Part shown: positions 9,076-19,425 of the stretch, piece by piece
Layout of the letters: each line of letters starts with the position of its first letter
How positions within the stretch are numbered: the stretch's first letter is position 1
Source: Blastocladiella britannica
Lineage: Eukaryota > Blastocladiomycota > Blastocladiomycetes > Blastocladiales > Blastocladiaceae
NCBI GenBank assembly: GCA_025349905.2
Contig: MU624771.1
Span: 1 to 24,864 of the forward strand
Direction: 5' to 3'
DNA: 24,864 bases
The notes under the pieces: model-generated
What the model saw: the letters and a program-made list of their open reading frames with translations, nothing else
The model's database searches: none
Told to the model about the DNA's origin: nothing
Translations under genes and position numbers: made by a program

Positions 9076-9973
9076 CTATGCCTGCGGAGGAGCAGGAGCA
9101 GCAGCAGCAGGGGGAGCAGGAGCATCAGGCGACTCCTTGGCCAGTTGGTGAATCTCCTGGTTGTTGACAAACCGCACTGCCTCGGCCGGGGTCGCTGGCG
9201 TGCCCTTCTCGGCTGCTCCCGTCGCCACCACCACCATGGCCTTTGCCACATCGCCCACGGGCACCGAAACACCGGTCGGAGAGATGTACTTGATCGCGGG
9301 AAGCACTGCCAGAATCACCTTCTCACCAAAACGGGCCGAGGGCCGTGGCTCGGCGACCTCAAGCATCGCCGGGTTGAAGATGGAGACGCGACGGAACCCG
9401 TATGTGGTGAGATCGTGCTCGATTTGGCCTGATCCATTCATGTGTTAATCCTTGCATTCCTCCAGTCCATGGGAAGCATAAAAGATACATACCCTTGACT
9501 TGCGGGTACAGGAATGGCGAGTTGATGTTGGAACCTTATATCATGGGAGGATCGCGCAATCAATGTGATGTGAAAGGCGATGCGAAAGCATAGCACGTAC
9601 CTTGGCTCGACACGTACAAAAAGTGCACGTCCGAGGTCTCGCCCACCTTGTTCTCGTCTGCAACCAGACGCGCAGCACGCAGCACGTATTCCATGTCAAT
9701 GCGCTTGAACGCCTCCGCCGACCCAGCATCTTTGCGGGTGGTCCCGAACGCGCAAAAAGCGTACTGGTGGCCCTTGAATACGGCCCGCGACGGCTCTAGG
9801 TTCTCAAAGTCGACCACGTGCTGCGTGAGCTTTTCGGGGTTGGGCAGGTCTGCGGTGGGCAGCTCGCGGCGGCCAATCGCCGTGACGCGTGCAAAGTGTG
9901 GCGATGCCAGGAGCAAGCGCAGCAGGGGCTTGCCGATGGCGCCAGTGTGGCCGTAGATGAGTGCCGAGGACAT
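9076..9973 (-). CDS. HTATIP2 (TIP30/CC3)/FMP52-like short-chain dehydrogenase
   Basis: Three exons, complement(9076..9428, 9493..9534, 9601..9973), 255 aa. Introns are 66 bp (GTACGT) and 64 bp (GTATGT, branch ATTAAC); the 42-bp middle exon encodes SNINSPFLYPQVKG. The N-terminal Rossmann motif is YGHTGAIG (about 7-14). Family landmarks follow: AFCAFGTTRKDAGSAEAFKRID, HFLYVSSQG, the catalytic pair Tyr134-x3-Lys138 (YPQVK), and IFNPAMLEVAEPRP..RFGE. This is an atypical extended SDR that binds NADPH. In fungi FMP52 is associated with the mitochondrial outer membrane; in animals HTATIP2 modulates nuclear import and transcription. The C-terminus is an Ala/Pro tail (about 233-255) that I would not expect in the family core. 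Divergent from PA200 with 335 bp between starts. Confidence 0.9.
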
Positions 9974-10308
9974 GATTCTTCAGCTACTTGGGTGGAATAT
10001 GGACGAAGAAGAGGGAAGTTGCAGACGTGTTCGAGCCGTGAATTTATACCACGACTGGCGAGCGGCTTTGTCAGTCAAAGTTGCGATTTCAAAGCGGACG
10101 ACGACTTCGACGTGGCCGTGCGGGCAACCCTTGGACTTTCAAAAGGTTTCCCTCGTACTTGCCGAGGAGAGCGCTCGTCCGAAGTCAACTTCTCTTCCTC
10201 GATCTTCACTTCTTTTCCCTCTCTCTTCACCAATCGCATTTCAAATCAATCTCGAATTCATTCATTCAAACTACCAAGCAAAAAAGAGCCCACAAAAAGA
10301 AGAAAAAA
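9974..10308. promoter_or_regulatory. divergent promoter region between HTATIP2-like and PA200 genes
   Basis: This 335-bp region has no convincing gene. On the PA200 side it holds a strong pyrimidine tract (about 10188-10229), a CCAAT pentamer at 10230-10234 and an A-rich leader directly before the ATG (AGAAAAAAATG). CT-rich tracts and A-rich leaders are common around fungal transcription starts; no function is demonstrated. Confidence 0.4.
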
Positions 10309-13300
10309 ATGACTGACTGGTTCCCGTTCCCCGAGATCGAGTCGGACGACACCTTCTCGGACGACCTCTTCGGCGGCCCTTACCGCAACAACAACGGCAA
10401 CAGAAAAATGCTCCTGCCGTTCAACTCGCCCGCAATGGACGCTGACGGAGACGCCGACATGGACGACCTGTACGATGTGGACGACGATCCGTTTGGCGGT
10501 GACGGAGGCGGTGGCGGTGACGGCGATCAAGGCCATGGAGGCGGCGGTGGGGCCGGTGGCGGCCACCACGACGCTGCCAGCGACGACGGTACCAGTGACA
10601 ATGACGAAGACGACGTTGACTGGGATGCGCGGTCTGACTCACTTGACCACGTCCCGGCCGAGGCCGACGTGTGGGCCCCTGCGTCCGATGGTTCCGATGG
10701 CATGGACACGGACGTTACGGCCACTGCCGAGGACCTGCTGGGCCCCGTTGGCACGCCGCTGCCCGCTACCCCGGCCGATCCGGCCACGGACCGGTTTGAG
10801 CCGCACCTGTTCCTGGCCAACGTGCCGTACCTGGCCCAAAACCCGGACGGCGTCCGTGACGAGGCCCGGCGCACCCGCCGTCGCATTCTGGCTGGCCTTG
10901 CTGACGCGGTGCGCGAGAATCGTCTGGTGCACGGTGTTCCCCATTGGATCAGGGCCATGCACGGGTACCTGGACGCCAAGCTGCCGCTGCCCATGCTCGA
11001 TCGCATCAAGCTGATTCGCGTCTGTTGGGCGCTCATTACTGCCCAGGTGGTGGTTCTAGCCGACGATGACGCGTCAGCGCAACAGTCTACTGGCAACGTG
11101 CCCATGGATCCCGCTGTCATTGCCGCCGCATCCGGTCTTGCTGTGCGCCTGATCAAGTACGCTTTTTTTTTTCTTATCTCCGTGCGGATCGACGGACTCA
11201 GCCAACTCGAATGAAAACATTTAAGAAAGGACGAACTACTCAAGCCGCATGCGTCCTCGCTGTCGCTGGATCCGACGTCGCTCATCACGAGCATCCGCAA
11301 CGTAGCCTTGCGCCGCACGACGCAACCAGCGCTGCCCCTGTCTCATGCGCGCACGTACTTGTCGCTCGGAGCACTCCTGGAGCACGCCGTACACTATTTC
11401 CCCGCGTCCATGGTGACGCCGCTCCTGCAAGAGTACCTCCCACAGCTGGGTACCGCCGATCCGCCCAAGGCCACCAACGCGTGGTGCATTCTCAACCTTT
11501 TTCTTCCGCCGCAACACGTCACGGTGGAACAGTCGCGCGCGCTGCTGGCGGCGTGGATCGCAGTGATTGTGCACACACCCGTGGCCGACACACTCGTGCT
11601 TGACTGGGTCACGCGCCTGATCCAGTCTAACCCGGCCGTGGCGAAAGTGATTGTCACTGACGCGCTGTTGCGCGACGCGTTTGCGCGCACCATGCGCATG
11701 CTGGACCTCGCGGTGGGTAGCAACGACTCGGGATCGGCCACTGGACCGCGTGGCGGTGGTGGGTCCACCAAATTTGAGATTTCCGGGGCCTTGTTTTCCC
11801 TCTTCAACTCCAAGACCAACTTTACTCGCGTTCGGATTGAGTACGTGCTCTGTTATTTGTTCTCATGACCTGCTCTGTGTGACTTATAAATACATTAAAA
11901 AAAAAACAGCGCAAAGTTCATTGTGGCCACGATCGAGCACCCAGACTCGATGAGACACCTCACGACGCTGTTCCGCGGCGTTGACTCGTTCATGCACCCG
12001 TCCAACCACGGCGCGTGGTCTCAGCAGCTCGGCAAGTTAATGCGCGGGCTCGCGTCGGAATTTAGCAAGCGGCTCACCAACCCGTCCGCAACCCCACAGG
12101 AGCTCGCCCAGTTGCGCCCGCTCACGCGGCCATTTGTGGCCCTGCTGCGGCCGCACGCACTTCAGATGCTGCATTCGCGCGACGGCAATGCGTCATCGGC
12201 GGCACTGGCCACCATCAGATCCATTTCGGCCATGGATCCGTCGCAAGTGGTGCCCTACGTCCTCGCCGAGCTCGTGTACCCGGCCCTGGGAGGACTGTAC
12301 CCGGGCGAGGATGAGCTGGGGATGCAGCTGGCCATGGCTGCCGCCGAGGGATCCGAGGCTGGCGCCGATGCCAGCGGCGCACACGCGCAGCGGACGATCG
12401 CGGCATTTGGCGCGCTGCGTAACATCGCCTGGAGTCTGGTGAGCCCGCGCCAGTGGCCGCCAGGGATCCAGACGCACTTGCCCGAGCTGCTGTTCCTGTC
12501 ACTTGTACGTTAGTTCTTCTTCTGAATAATTGCTAAGATCTTGACAATCAAAATGTATAGCCTGGAATTGACGTCAACGACCACAACAAGTCGGTGCTCA
12601 CCCTGTTGTTCATTTCGCACATCTTTCTGTGCATTCGCCTCGACTCGCATCCGTCCCTGGCGGCCATTGCCGACGACTGGACGATCGAGTTCCTGGCACG
12701 CGTCTTTTCGCTGCTGGAGAACGTGGACGCGGGCGGTGCTGGTGCCGCTGGACCGGGCGGCGCGTCTGGCCAGGCATCCAAGTCGGCGCGCGGCGGAATC
12801 GAGGGCAACATGATCCAGGCGCTGGTGTACGCGGTGGCGGTGGTGATTGATCAGCTCCCGGCCGGCGCGTACGCGATCGCCGCCCGCAAAATTACGGCAT
12901 GGGTCCGTGAGTCCCCCGTACACCACGCAGCCGACGCGGTGGCTCAGATCGTGCTGGCGACGGTGATGCGCGACCCGGCCGCACAACTGCCGCAATGGCT
13001 CGGGTGGATCACGGACCAGATCGCAGCCGAGGTGGCTGACGGCGCCGCGACTCGCGCTACCATCAAGGCCGGCCGTGGGGTCAGCAGCGATCACGGCACC
13101 GCGGCCGTGCTTACGTACCTGACCATCGCATGCAAGCTCGCAACGGTCCCTGGCGACCATATCCTGGCCACCCGGTCGGTGTGGGAGCGGCTGCTGGAGG
13201 CCCTCGAGCCCGTGCAGACCCGCGGCGCGTTCCGGTTGTCGCACGCCATGGTCGCAACGCTGGTGCGCGTACTCAGTGGAAGTTACCCGCGCGACTATGC

Positions 13301-16300
13301 CAACACCGAGTGGCGCCGTACCAGCAGTGCCGAACGCAAACGTGCTGAACAAGAGCGTGCAGCACTGGGACACGTGTTCCCCAAGCCGCACCAGGTCACC
13401 ACCGAATGGTACACGCCCGGAGAGGCCGAGCTCGCGTTTGCGCGTCACCTGGTAGACTTGTACACGAGCAAACTCGAGAGCCAGATCCAGGCGCTGGTGG
13501 TTGCTGCAGCGCCATTGGCAAGTGACGGCGACGCGATGGAGGTGGACGCGAATTTCCCGCGGTCCACGTCGCCCACCAAGCACGCGCTCTCGGTGACGAC
13601 CTTTGCAGGCCAGCATGCATGGATCAAGGGGCTGTCGCTGGTCCAGAACCTCATTCGTGCCATCTCGCGCTGGACGCGGCCGGCGCCGCGCACGTCGCGC
13701 CCGCACCGCCGCATTGCCCGTGCCCTGCACGTCATGGCTGGGACCGAGGTCGAGGGCGCCACCGCGCACACGCGACTCGCGGCGTTGCTGGACACGGCCT
13801 GGACGGTCTTTGCGAATGCCGCCGACGCGCGCTCCATGGACGGGTCCATTGCCGACTCATCTGAAGCGACGGAAAAGGAGTCTGGTACCACTGCAGCAAC
13901 CTCGGCAACGGAAACAACAACGGTAGCAACAACTGGTGCAGCAGCAGCGGCGGCGGCGGCCAAGGACCAGGAACCGACGCACATCACCATCCTCGTGCAG
14001 CTCATTACCAGCACCCGCCACCACTTGCAGTCGGGCAAGGGCCGTACCGTCTCGGGCTCGTCAGTCCGCCAGCGCAAGGCCGTGGCGCGCGTACCGCCCG
14101 GGTTTGGCACCGGCCCGCTGTGGGACGACTCGGATCCGTCGACCGGCGCGCAGCTCGGCAGCATGCTCACCACCGCCAAGCAGTTTAGCCGGTCGGTGCA
14201 TGTGCGCCGCGTGCACTACATCCACGCCACCCGGCAACACCTCAACGCCAAGCAAGCGAGCGGGCCTAATGTGGGCACGGCCGATGCGGCGCTCGTGCAG
14301 CGGCTGTATCTGCACGCACTGTCGACATACTCTGGCGTCCGCCGAACCGCGCAGATTGCCCTGGTGACTGTCGCGTCGACGCACTTCAAGGTCAAGCAGG
14401 AGCTCGTGCGCCGCGTGATTGCGGCCATCACTGCGCTCCCCGACGCCGCCGCCATGGACCGCGACGAGCGCACTGCGCGCATTCGCGGCGGCCTGCTGCT
14501 GATGCGATCGACGGTGGTGATTGGGTACCTGGCGCACCATCCCGAAGAGATCATCAATGTCGCTCGCGCCGTCCTCAACGTGTCGCGCAAGGAAGAGAAG
14601 CTGATTATCGTCAATGAGATTCAGCAGCTGATGACCATGGTATGTTTTCTACTTACCTTTAACGATGTCATATGTATAGGAAAATCTGACACTGTACGAT
14701 GTTATGCAGCACATTTTCGCGGCCAACAACACACCATACGAGGAAATGAGCGCACCTGCCGTCAAACGGCTCCTCGTAGATGATGCGTGGCCGATCATGC
14801 AGGAGCCACCCTCGTCGTCGTCAGCACCGTCAACGACCACGGCCAAGCCAGGAGCACTCACGCCGGCCGAGAAGACGGCGGCATCCAAGGAGGCGTTTGC
14901 CCGTCTCTTGGAATACTACCAATCCAGTGGCGCCGATGGCATGGACCCGAGCTTTGATGCGGCCGCGCTCGTGAACGCCGGCCCGCACCCAACGTTCCCG
15001 CTCGTCACCCAGCCCGACCTCCACTGGCGCGTCGCCGGCTCTGTCCTGTCGTTTATTTCGGCGCTGTTTTACCGGCCCGAGACGGGTGTCCCACCACGCG
15101 CGATCCAAGTGCTGCTGTCGGCCCTGGTCGCGCCCAACCTCAACCTGCGCACCGCCGCAGAGGTCATTCTCCAGGGAGTGCAGTCGCGCCTCAAGGCCGC
15201 GGCCGGCCGCCCCGACTCGAAATTCGACTTGCCCGTGGACGACGCACTGCGCGCGTATCTCCGCTCGGAAAAGATCGACAGCGTTCCGCCCGTGGAAAAC
15301 GCTTACCTGCACATTGGGTCGGTCGGGTGGATGTGCTTCCCTGCCACGGTGCCCGCGTACCGCCTCGAGCCCGCCGCGGGCCCGCGCCATGCTGCGGCCG
15401 ACGCGGCAGCGGTGGACGTTTTCCGGGCCGCCTATGCGGATGCCGCGTGGGTCGAGAAACTGTTCCACTACCTCTCGCTCGAGTCGGCGACTTTACAGCC
15501 GGGCCAGGTCCCGCAGTACAACTGGAACCGCGCCAACCAGTTGCGCCACCTGCTGACGATTGTTGGACCCGCGATGGCACAGGAGAATCTCGTTTCTCGC
15601 GTCATTGACTTGTTGGCGGCGCCGTCAGACAAGTCCAGTCGACTCAAGTGCGGCATCGAGTGGGCTACAGCGCTCGCGCGCGGGTCAAAGCACTGGCCCG
15701 CTGCTGACGTTCAGCGCGTTACCCAGGCCATTTTCCCCAAGTTTATTGCCGGCATGCGCGCCGCTGGACCCGATACCTACCGCATGTACAGCACTGCGCT
15801 GCAGTTTGTGCTAGGCAACCGCGACTTGCGGCTGGTGCGGCCGCTTACGCGTGCCATCATGGAGATGGTGCGCGAGTTGCAAGATGACGCCCCTGCGGAT
15901 GATGATGCAATGGACGTGGACGTGGACGTGGACCGTCGCTCGTCGTCATCCCCAACGAAAGCAACAAGTTCGGCGTTTAGCGACGCCAAGCGGCTGACGT
16001 ACTGGTGGTACATGGTGTCCACCCTCGGGCTGCGGGCTTCGGGCGATCTGGAGGCGTGGACGACCGACTACATGGTTCCGCTCATGGACAACCCATACAA
16101 GCTGGTCCGGGACTCGCTGGGCGGCCTGATCGCCAACAGTCTCGGGTCCCTGTACACTCCAGCGGCACGCGATGTGGACGCGTGGACGGCACAGGCGCCG
16201 GCCATCTTGGCGGACATGGCGGCGGGAACGGCACTCGACCCGTCCACGTCCAGCCACGTGATTGCGCAGGCCATGGTGCCCGTCACGCGCGTGCTTGCTC

Positions 16301-17232
16301 GCATCTCGGCTGCGACCACGGTGGTGACGGCGGACAAGGACCGCGACATTCGGGTCGCCAAGACGGTCGCGGTCATGACCACGGCCATTGCCAATTCGCC
16401 CAAGCCGGCCGTCGCGCGCGCGACGATCCCACTGACCATGGCCGCGGGATACAAGCTTATGCCTCTGGAAGACCAAGAAGCAACCATGATTGGCATGACG
16501 TGCGTGGCCTACATTTCGCAGTTTGACCTCGGCTCGACCCGCGCAGTTCGCGAGGTGGTCCAGGCCATCGTGTCGCTCTTGCACACGCTGTCATCGTCAT
16601 CCTCATTGACGTCGTCGCGCGCGGCATCGCCGCCGTCTTTGACTGCCTCGTGGCAAATCGTTCTCAAGGTCCTGCAACACCTCCAGGTGCTTTTCTTCCG
16701 CCACCTGCACTACCTGGCGGACGCTGACCGTGCGTTCTTTGTGGACACGGTGGCCGAGTTTTTGCACGATCCGCACGTCGAGGTTCGCCAGCTGGCGGGA
16801 GTGACATTGTCGGGGCTCGTGCAGTGCACGGGCGGCATGCGCGAGGACAACCCGGTGGCGGCGCAGGTGCGGGCGGTGGCCGAGTCGCTGCTGGCGGCCA
16901 GCGGCACCGCGCTTCCCAAGCGCCGCGCCGGTCAGCCAGTGCCCGAGGGCTTTGCGGACCAGATTCGGACCCGGCACGCGGGTGTGTTGGCGCTGGCGGC
17001 GCTGGTGCGCGCCCACCCGTACGACGTGCCCGCGACCACTCTGCCGCTGGTACTGGTCAAGCTCGCGCACTACGCCGAGGATCCAGTCCCGGTCGGACCG
17101 GCGGTCAAGTCGGTGTTTGCTGAGTTCAAGCGCACGCACGCCGAGACGTGGCATCGCGATATTTTGGCGTTTGACGACGATCAGCGCGCGGTGTTGGTGG
17201 ACATGTTGGTGTCTCCTTCGTACTATGCCTGA
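10309..17232 (+). CDS. BLM10: proteasome activator Blm10/PA200 (PSME4 homologue)
   Basis: Five exons: 10309..11156, 11226..11840, 11910..12504, 12561..14639, 14680..17232; 2229 aa. Introns are 69, 69, 56 and 40 bp with donors GTACGC, GTACGT, GTACGT and GTATGT. The protein is a HEAT-repeat solenoid that caps the 20S core particle and assists ubiquitin-independent degradation of peptides and acetylated histones. Landmarks are VPHWIRAMHGYLDAKLPLP (about 210-228), KKDELLKP after intron 1, PGIDVNDHNKSVLTL at the exon 4 start, and the C-terminus SPSYYA, a hydrophobic-Tyr-X motif that inserts into the alpha-ring pocket to open the gate. Length is close to yeast Blm10 (2143 aa) and longer than human PA200 (1843 aa). 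Residues 1 to about 165 are Asp/Gly-rich and probably disordered; an eight-Ala run and acidic MDVDVDVD blocks are further insertions. Confidence 0.95.
14640..14679 (+). other. 40-bp intron of PA200
   Basis: ATG|GTATGT...TATGTATAG|GAA, phase 0, branch-like TTTAACG 17 nt before the acceptor. The 40 bases are not a multiple of three, so retention shifts the frame. Splicing gives QLMTM-ENLTLYDVMQ. It is the shortest well-supported intron in the window. Confidence 0.85.
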
Positions 17233-17758
17233 TCTATTTAAATTGTTGTGTACTTTTTGGTAATTCGATCAAGGGACTATTAATAATGTGAGGGACAAGG
17301 GATCCTTAAAAATTATAACTTGCCCAACCGAAGTTGAGCAAATCCATATAAAGGCCGAGCGTTCCCACCCTGTTACTCTTCGCCGAGTTATAAAAAATAT
17401 CATCCTTGACACTTTAAAAAAAAAAGAAGGCAATTGAATTGGGATCAGCTACCCCAGGATCGCAGTAATACAACCTTTATTGACGATTTGACAGAAATAC
17501 AGTCAGACATTTGCGGATTGATTTGAGTTTTTTTTTCTTCTTTCTTTCCACTCGAACCGCCATCCCACGTACTATACTGGAATACTTTTTTTTGTTGACT
17601 TTGGACCCTTTCAATATTTTGCCATATTTTTCCATCGATTTTGATTCGGATACATAAACCTCTTGCTTTCCTCCCTTCGCTTGACTTTTGTGATATTACA
17701 ATACTATACACTTGCAATTCCATTACACTTCAATCCACCCACACACTCAACCTTTACA
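17233..17758. promoter_or_regulatory. AT-rich intergenic region between PA200 and the phosphatase gene
   Basis: 526 bp, far more AT-rich than the genes on either side. It should contain the 3' UTR of PA200 and the promoter and 5' UTR of the phosphatase gene, both transcribed rightward. TATA-like words occur at 17345-17353 (CATATAAAG) and 17388-17398 (TTATAAAAAAT). A pyrimidine-rich stretch with T-runs (about 17529-17600) precedes the phosphatase start, ending in a CACTCAACCTTTACA leader before ATG. I see no tRNA, snRNA or convincing ORF here. Confidence 0.45.
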
Positions 17759-19180
17759 ATGCCTCTCCCGCAACCTACCTCCTCTGGCGATCTGACCATT
17801 TCCGCCGTTCCCACCGCGTGGACGACCCCCGATCCGATCCACGGCTCCAGGAACGACGTGGTCAACAACAACAACTCGATCAACACGGTCGCCACCTCGG
17901 CACTGTCGATGCTGACGGGTCCCGCAAAGCTCATTGTACGTGATCTTATCTTTCTGATCTACGAGCTGGATCCAAAATCGCTTACGAATTCATTCAATCT
18001 TCCCAGTCGTCTTCCACGTCGCGCAAGGTGTCGCAGACGATCCGCGCAACCGCTGCCGCCGGTACCTTCACATTCAATATCGGATCCAATACATTGAATC
18101 ACTGACATTTGGAATTATATAGCGTACGGTCGGTTCCCGGCATGGAGCACGACCACGCCAAACATCAACGACCCCAAACCGGCGGCGTCCGCTTCTTCGA
18201 CTCGCCCCGTGGTGCAGTCGATCCGCGTCAACAATGACGGCCGCGACCCCGAAGAAAACGATGACGACAACATGGACGTGAGCATGTCGCTGGGCGACGA
18301 CGCGACGTCAGCGTCGGGCCCGTCGATCGAGCTGGTGCGGTCGGCCACGGCGCCTACGGCATCGTCGTCCCTGTTCCCGGCCGGCGGCGCATCCGACCTG
18401 TATGGCGGCGCCGCCAACGGCTTGTTTGGTAGCGGTATGGGCCTGGCCCGCAATTTCGGTCGCGCCGACGACTTTTACGGCCTCTCTCCGCTTGAGGACT
18501 CTGGCGCAGCCGAGATCGCGGCCAAGAAGGCCGAGTCGGAGGAGAACCTGCGGGCATCGCGCGCGTCGCTGGCCGGCGCGGGCGGCGTCAAGTTCCTGGC
18601 GTCTTTGCCGGTGCAGGCATCGGCAGCCGGATTCAAGCCGGTGCTGGCGCTCGACCTGGACGAGACGCTGATTCACAGCGCAATCCAGCGCCGCCGGGAA
18701 CCCGACTTTAGCATCGAGGTGGTGCAAAATCACGACTGGCGCACGCGCGAGAACTTCCACGTGTACAAGCGGCCCGGAGTCGATGCGTTCCTGCTGGCAA
18801 TGGCCCAGCACTACACCCTGGTGGTGTTTACCGCTGGCATCAAGGAGTACGCGGCGCAGATCCTCGACCAGCTGGAGCGCGACGTCGGATGCATGGTCTT
18901 TGCCGCCCGCCTGTACCGCGACTCGTGCACGGAGGTGCGCACCGGCGGCACCACGTTTGCCAAGGACATGAAGCGCGTATGCTCGGACTTGCGCAAGGTG
19001 GTGCTGGTCGACAATACCCCCGGCTGCTTTGGGATCCAACCCGAGAACGGCATGTTGATCAAGTCGTTCTACACCGACGAGAAGGACCGTCACCTGCCAC
19101 GCCTCGGCGAGTTCTTGCTTCAGTACAAGGACGCCGATGATTTCCGTAACGTGGCCCGCGAGTGGAACGTGCTCGGATGA
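17759..19180 (+). CDS. SCP/NIF-family (CTD small phosphatase-like) DxDxT protein phosphatase
   Basis: Three exons, 17759..17935, 18007..18061, 18123..19180; 429 aa. Introns are 71 bp (GTACGT) and 61 bp (GTACCT, branch CACTGAC). Residues 1 to about 235 are low-complexity (Asn run, Asp/Glu block, Gly/Ser-rich), with no obvious membrane segment. The catalytic domain starts at PVLALDLDETLIHS; the nucleophile and acid/base are the aspartates of DLDET (255-259). Further HAD-family blocks are VYKRPGVDAFL, LVVFTAGIKEYA (motif II Thr), YRDSCTEV, FAKDMKRVCSDLRK (motif III Lys) and VVLVDNTP. The family includes SCP1, CTDNEP1/Nem1 and Psr1, which remove phosphate from Ser/Thr of the RNA polymerase II tail, lipins or other substrates. 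Without a TM segment it looks more like SCP/Psr than Nem1; the substrate is unresolved. Confidence 0.9.
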
Positions 19181-19240
19181 GCAACTGTCCTTTTGCATGT
19201 CCATGCAATGATGTGGCCCTTACCATTTGGTACCCGTAGA

Positions 19241-19264
19241 CCGAGAGCGCTGGATCGCTCTCGG
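19241..19264 (+). repeat. perfect 9-bp inverted repeat (hairpin) downstream of the phosphatase gene
   Basis: CCGAGAGCG, loop CTGGAT, CGCTCTCGG: a fully paired GC-rich stem with a 6-nt loop, 60 nt after the phosphatase stop codon and followed by T-runs (CGTTTTTCG, CTCTTTTTTG). It would lie in the phosphatase 3' UTR. Confidence 0.6.
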
Positions 19265-19401
19265 CCATTCGTTTTTCGACTCTTTTTTGCTCTTTATTGG
19301 AGAAGGTCTTGTTTCTCCACGTCTTCCCTTCCTTGAACCCGTTTCCCCCTTTACACCTTCACTTTCCCTCGACTTACTTACGCTATACTGTGAAATACAA
19401 A

Positions 19402-19407
19402 AATAAA
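19402..19407 (+). promoter_or_regulatory. AATAAA poly(A) signal candidate for the phosphatase gene
   Basis: AATAAA lies 222 nt after the phosphatase stop, inside an A-rich stretch and about 20 bp before the convergent TFIP11-like stop. If used, the two transcripts overlap at their 3' ends. Confidence 0.4.
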
Positions 19408-19425
19408 CGATAAAAATTCATTGTA

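Noticed and set aside
10527..11318. 263-codon minus-strand ORF inside PA200
   Set aside because: Antisense shadow in GC-rich sequence, with low-complexity Ser/Arg content and no family resemblance.
17233..17758. Search for a small RNA gene (tRNA, 5S, U-snRNA) in the AT-rich gap
   Set aside because: No tRNA A/B-box pair, U6-like or Sm-site plus hairpin arrangement could be found; TATA-like words alone are not enough.
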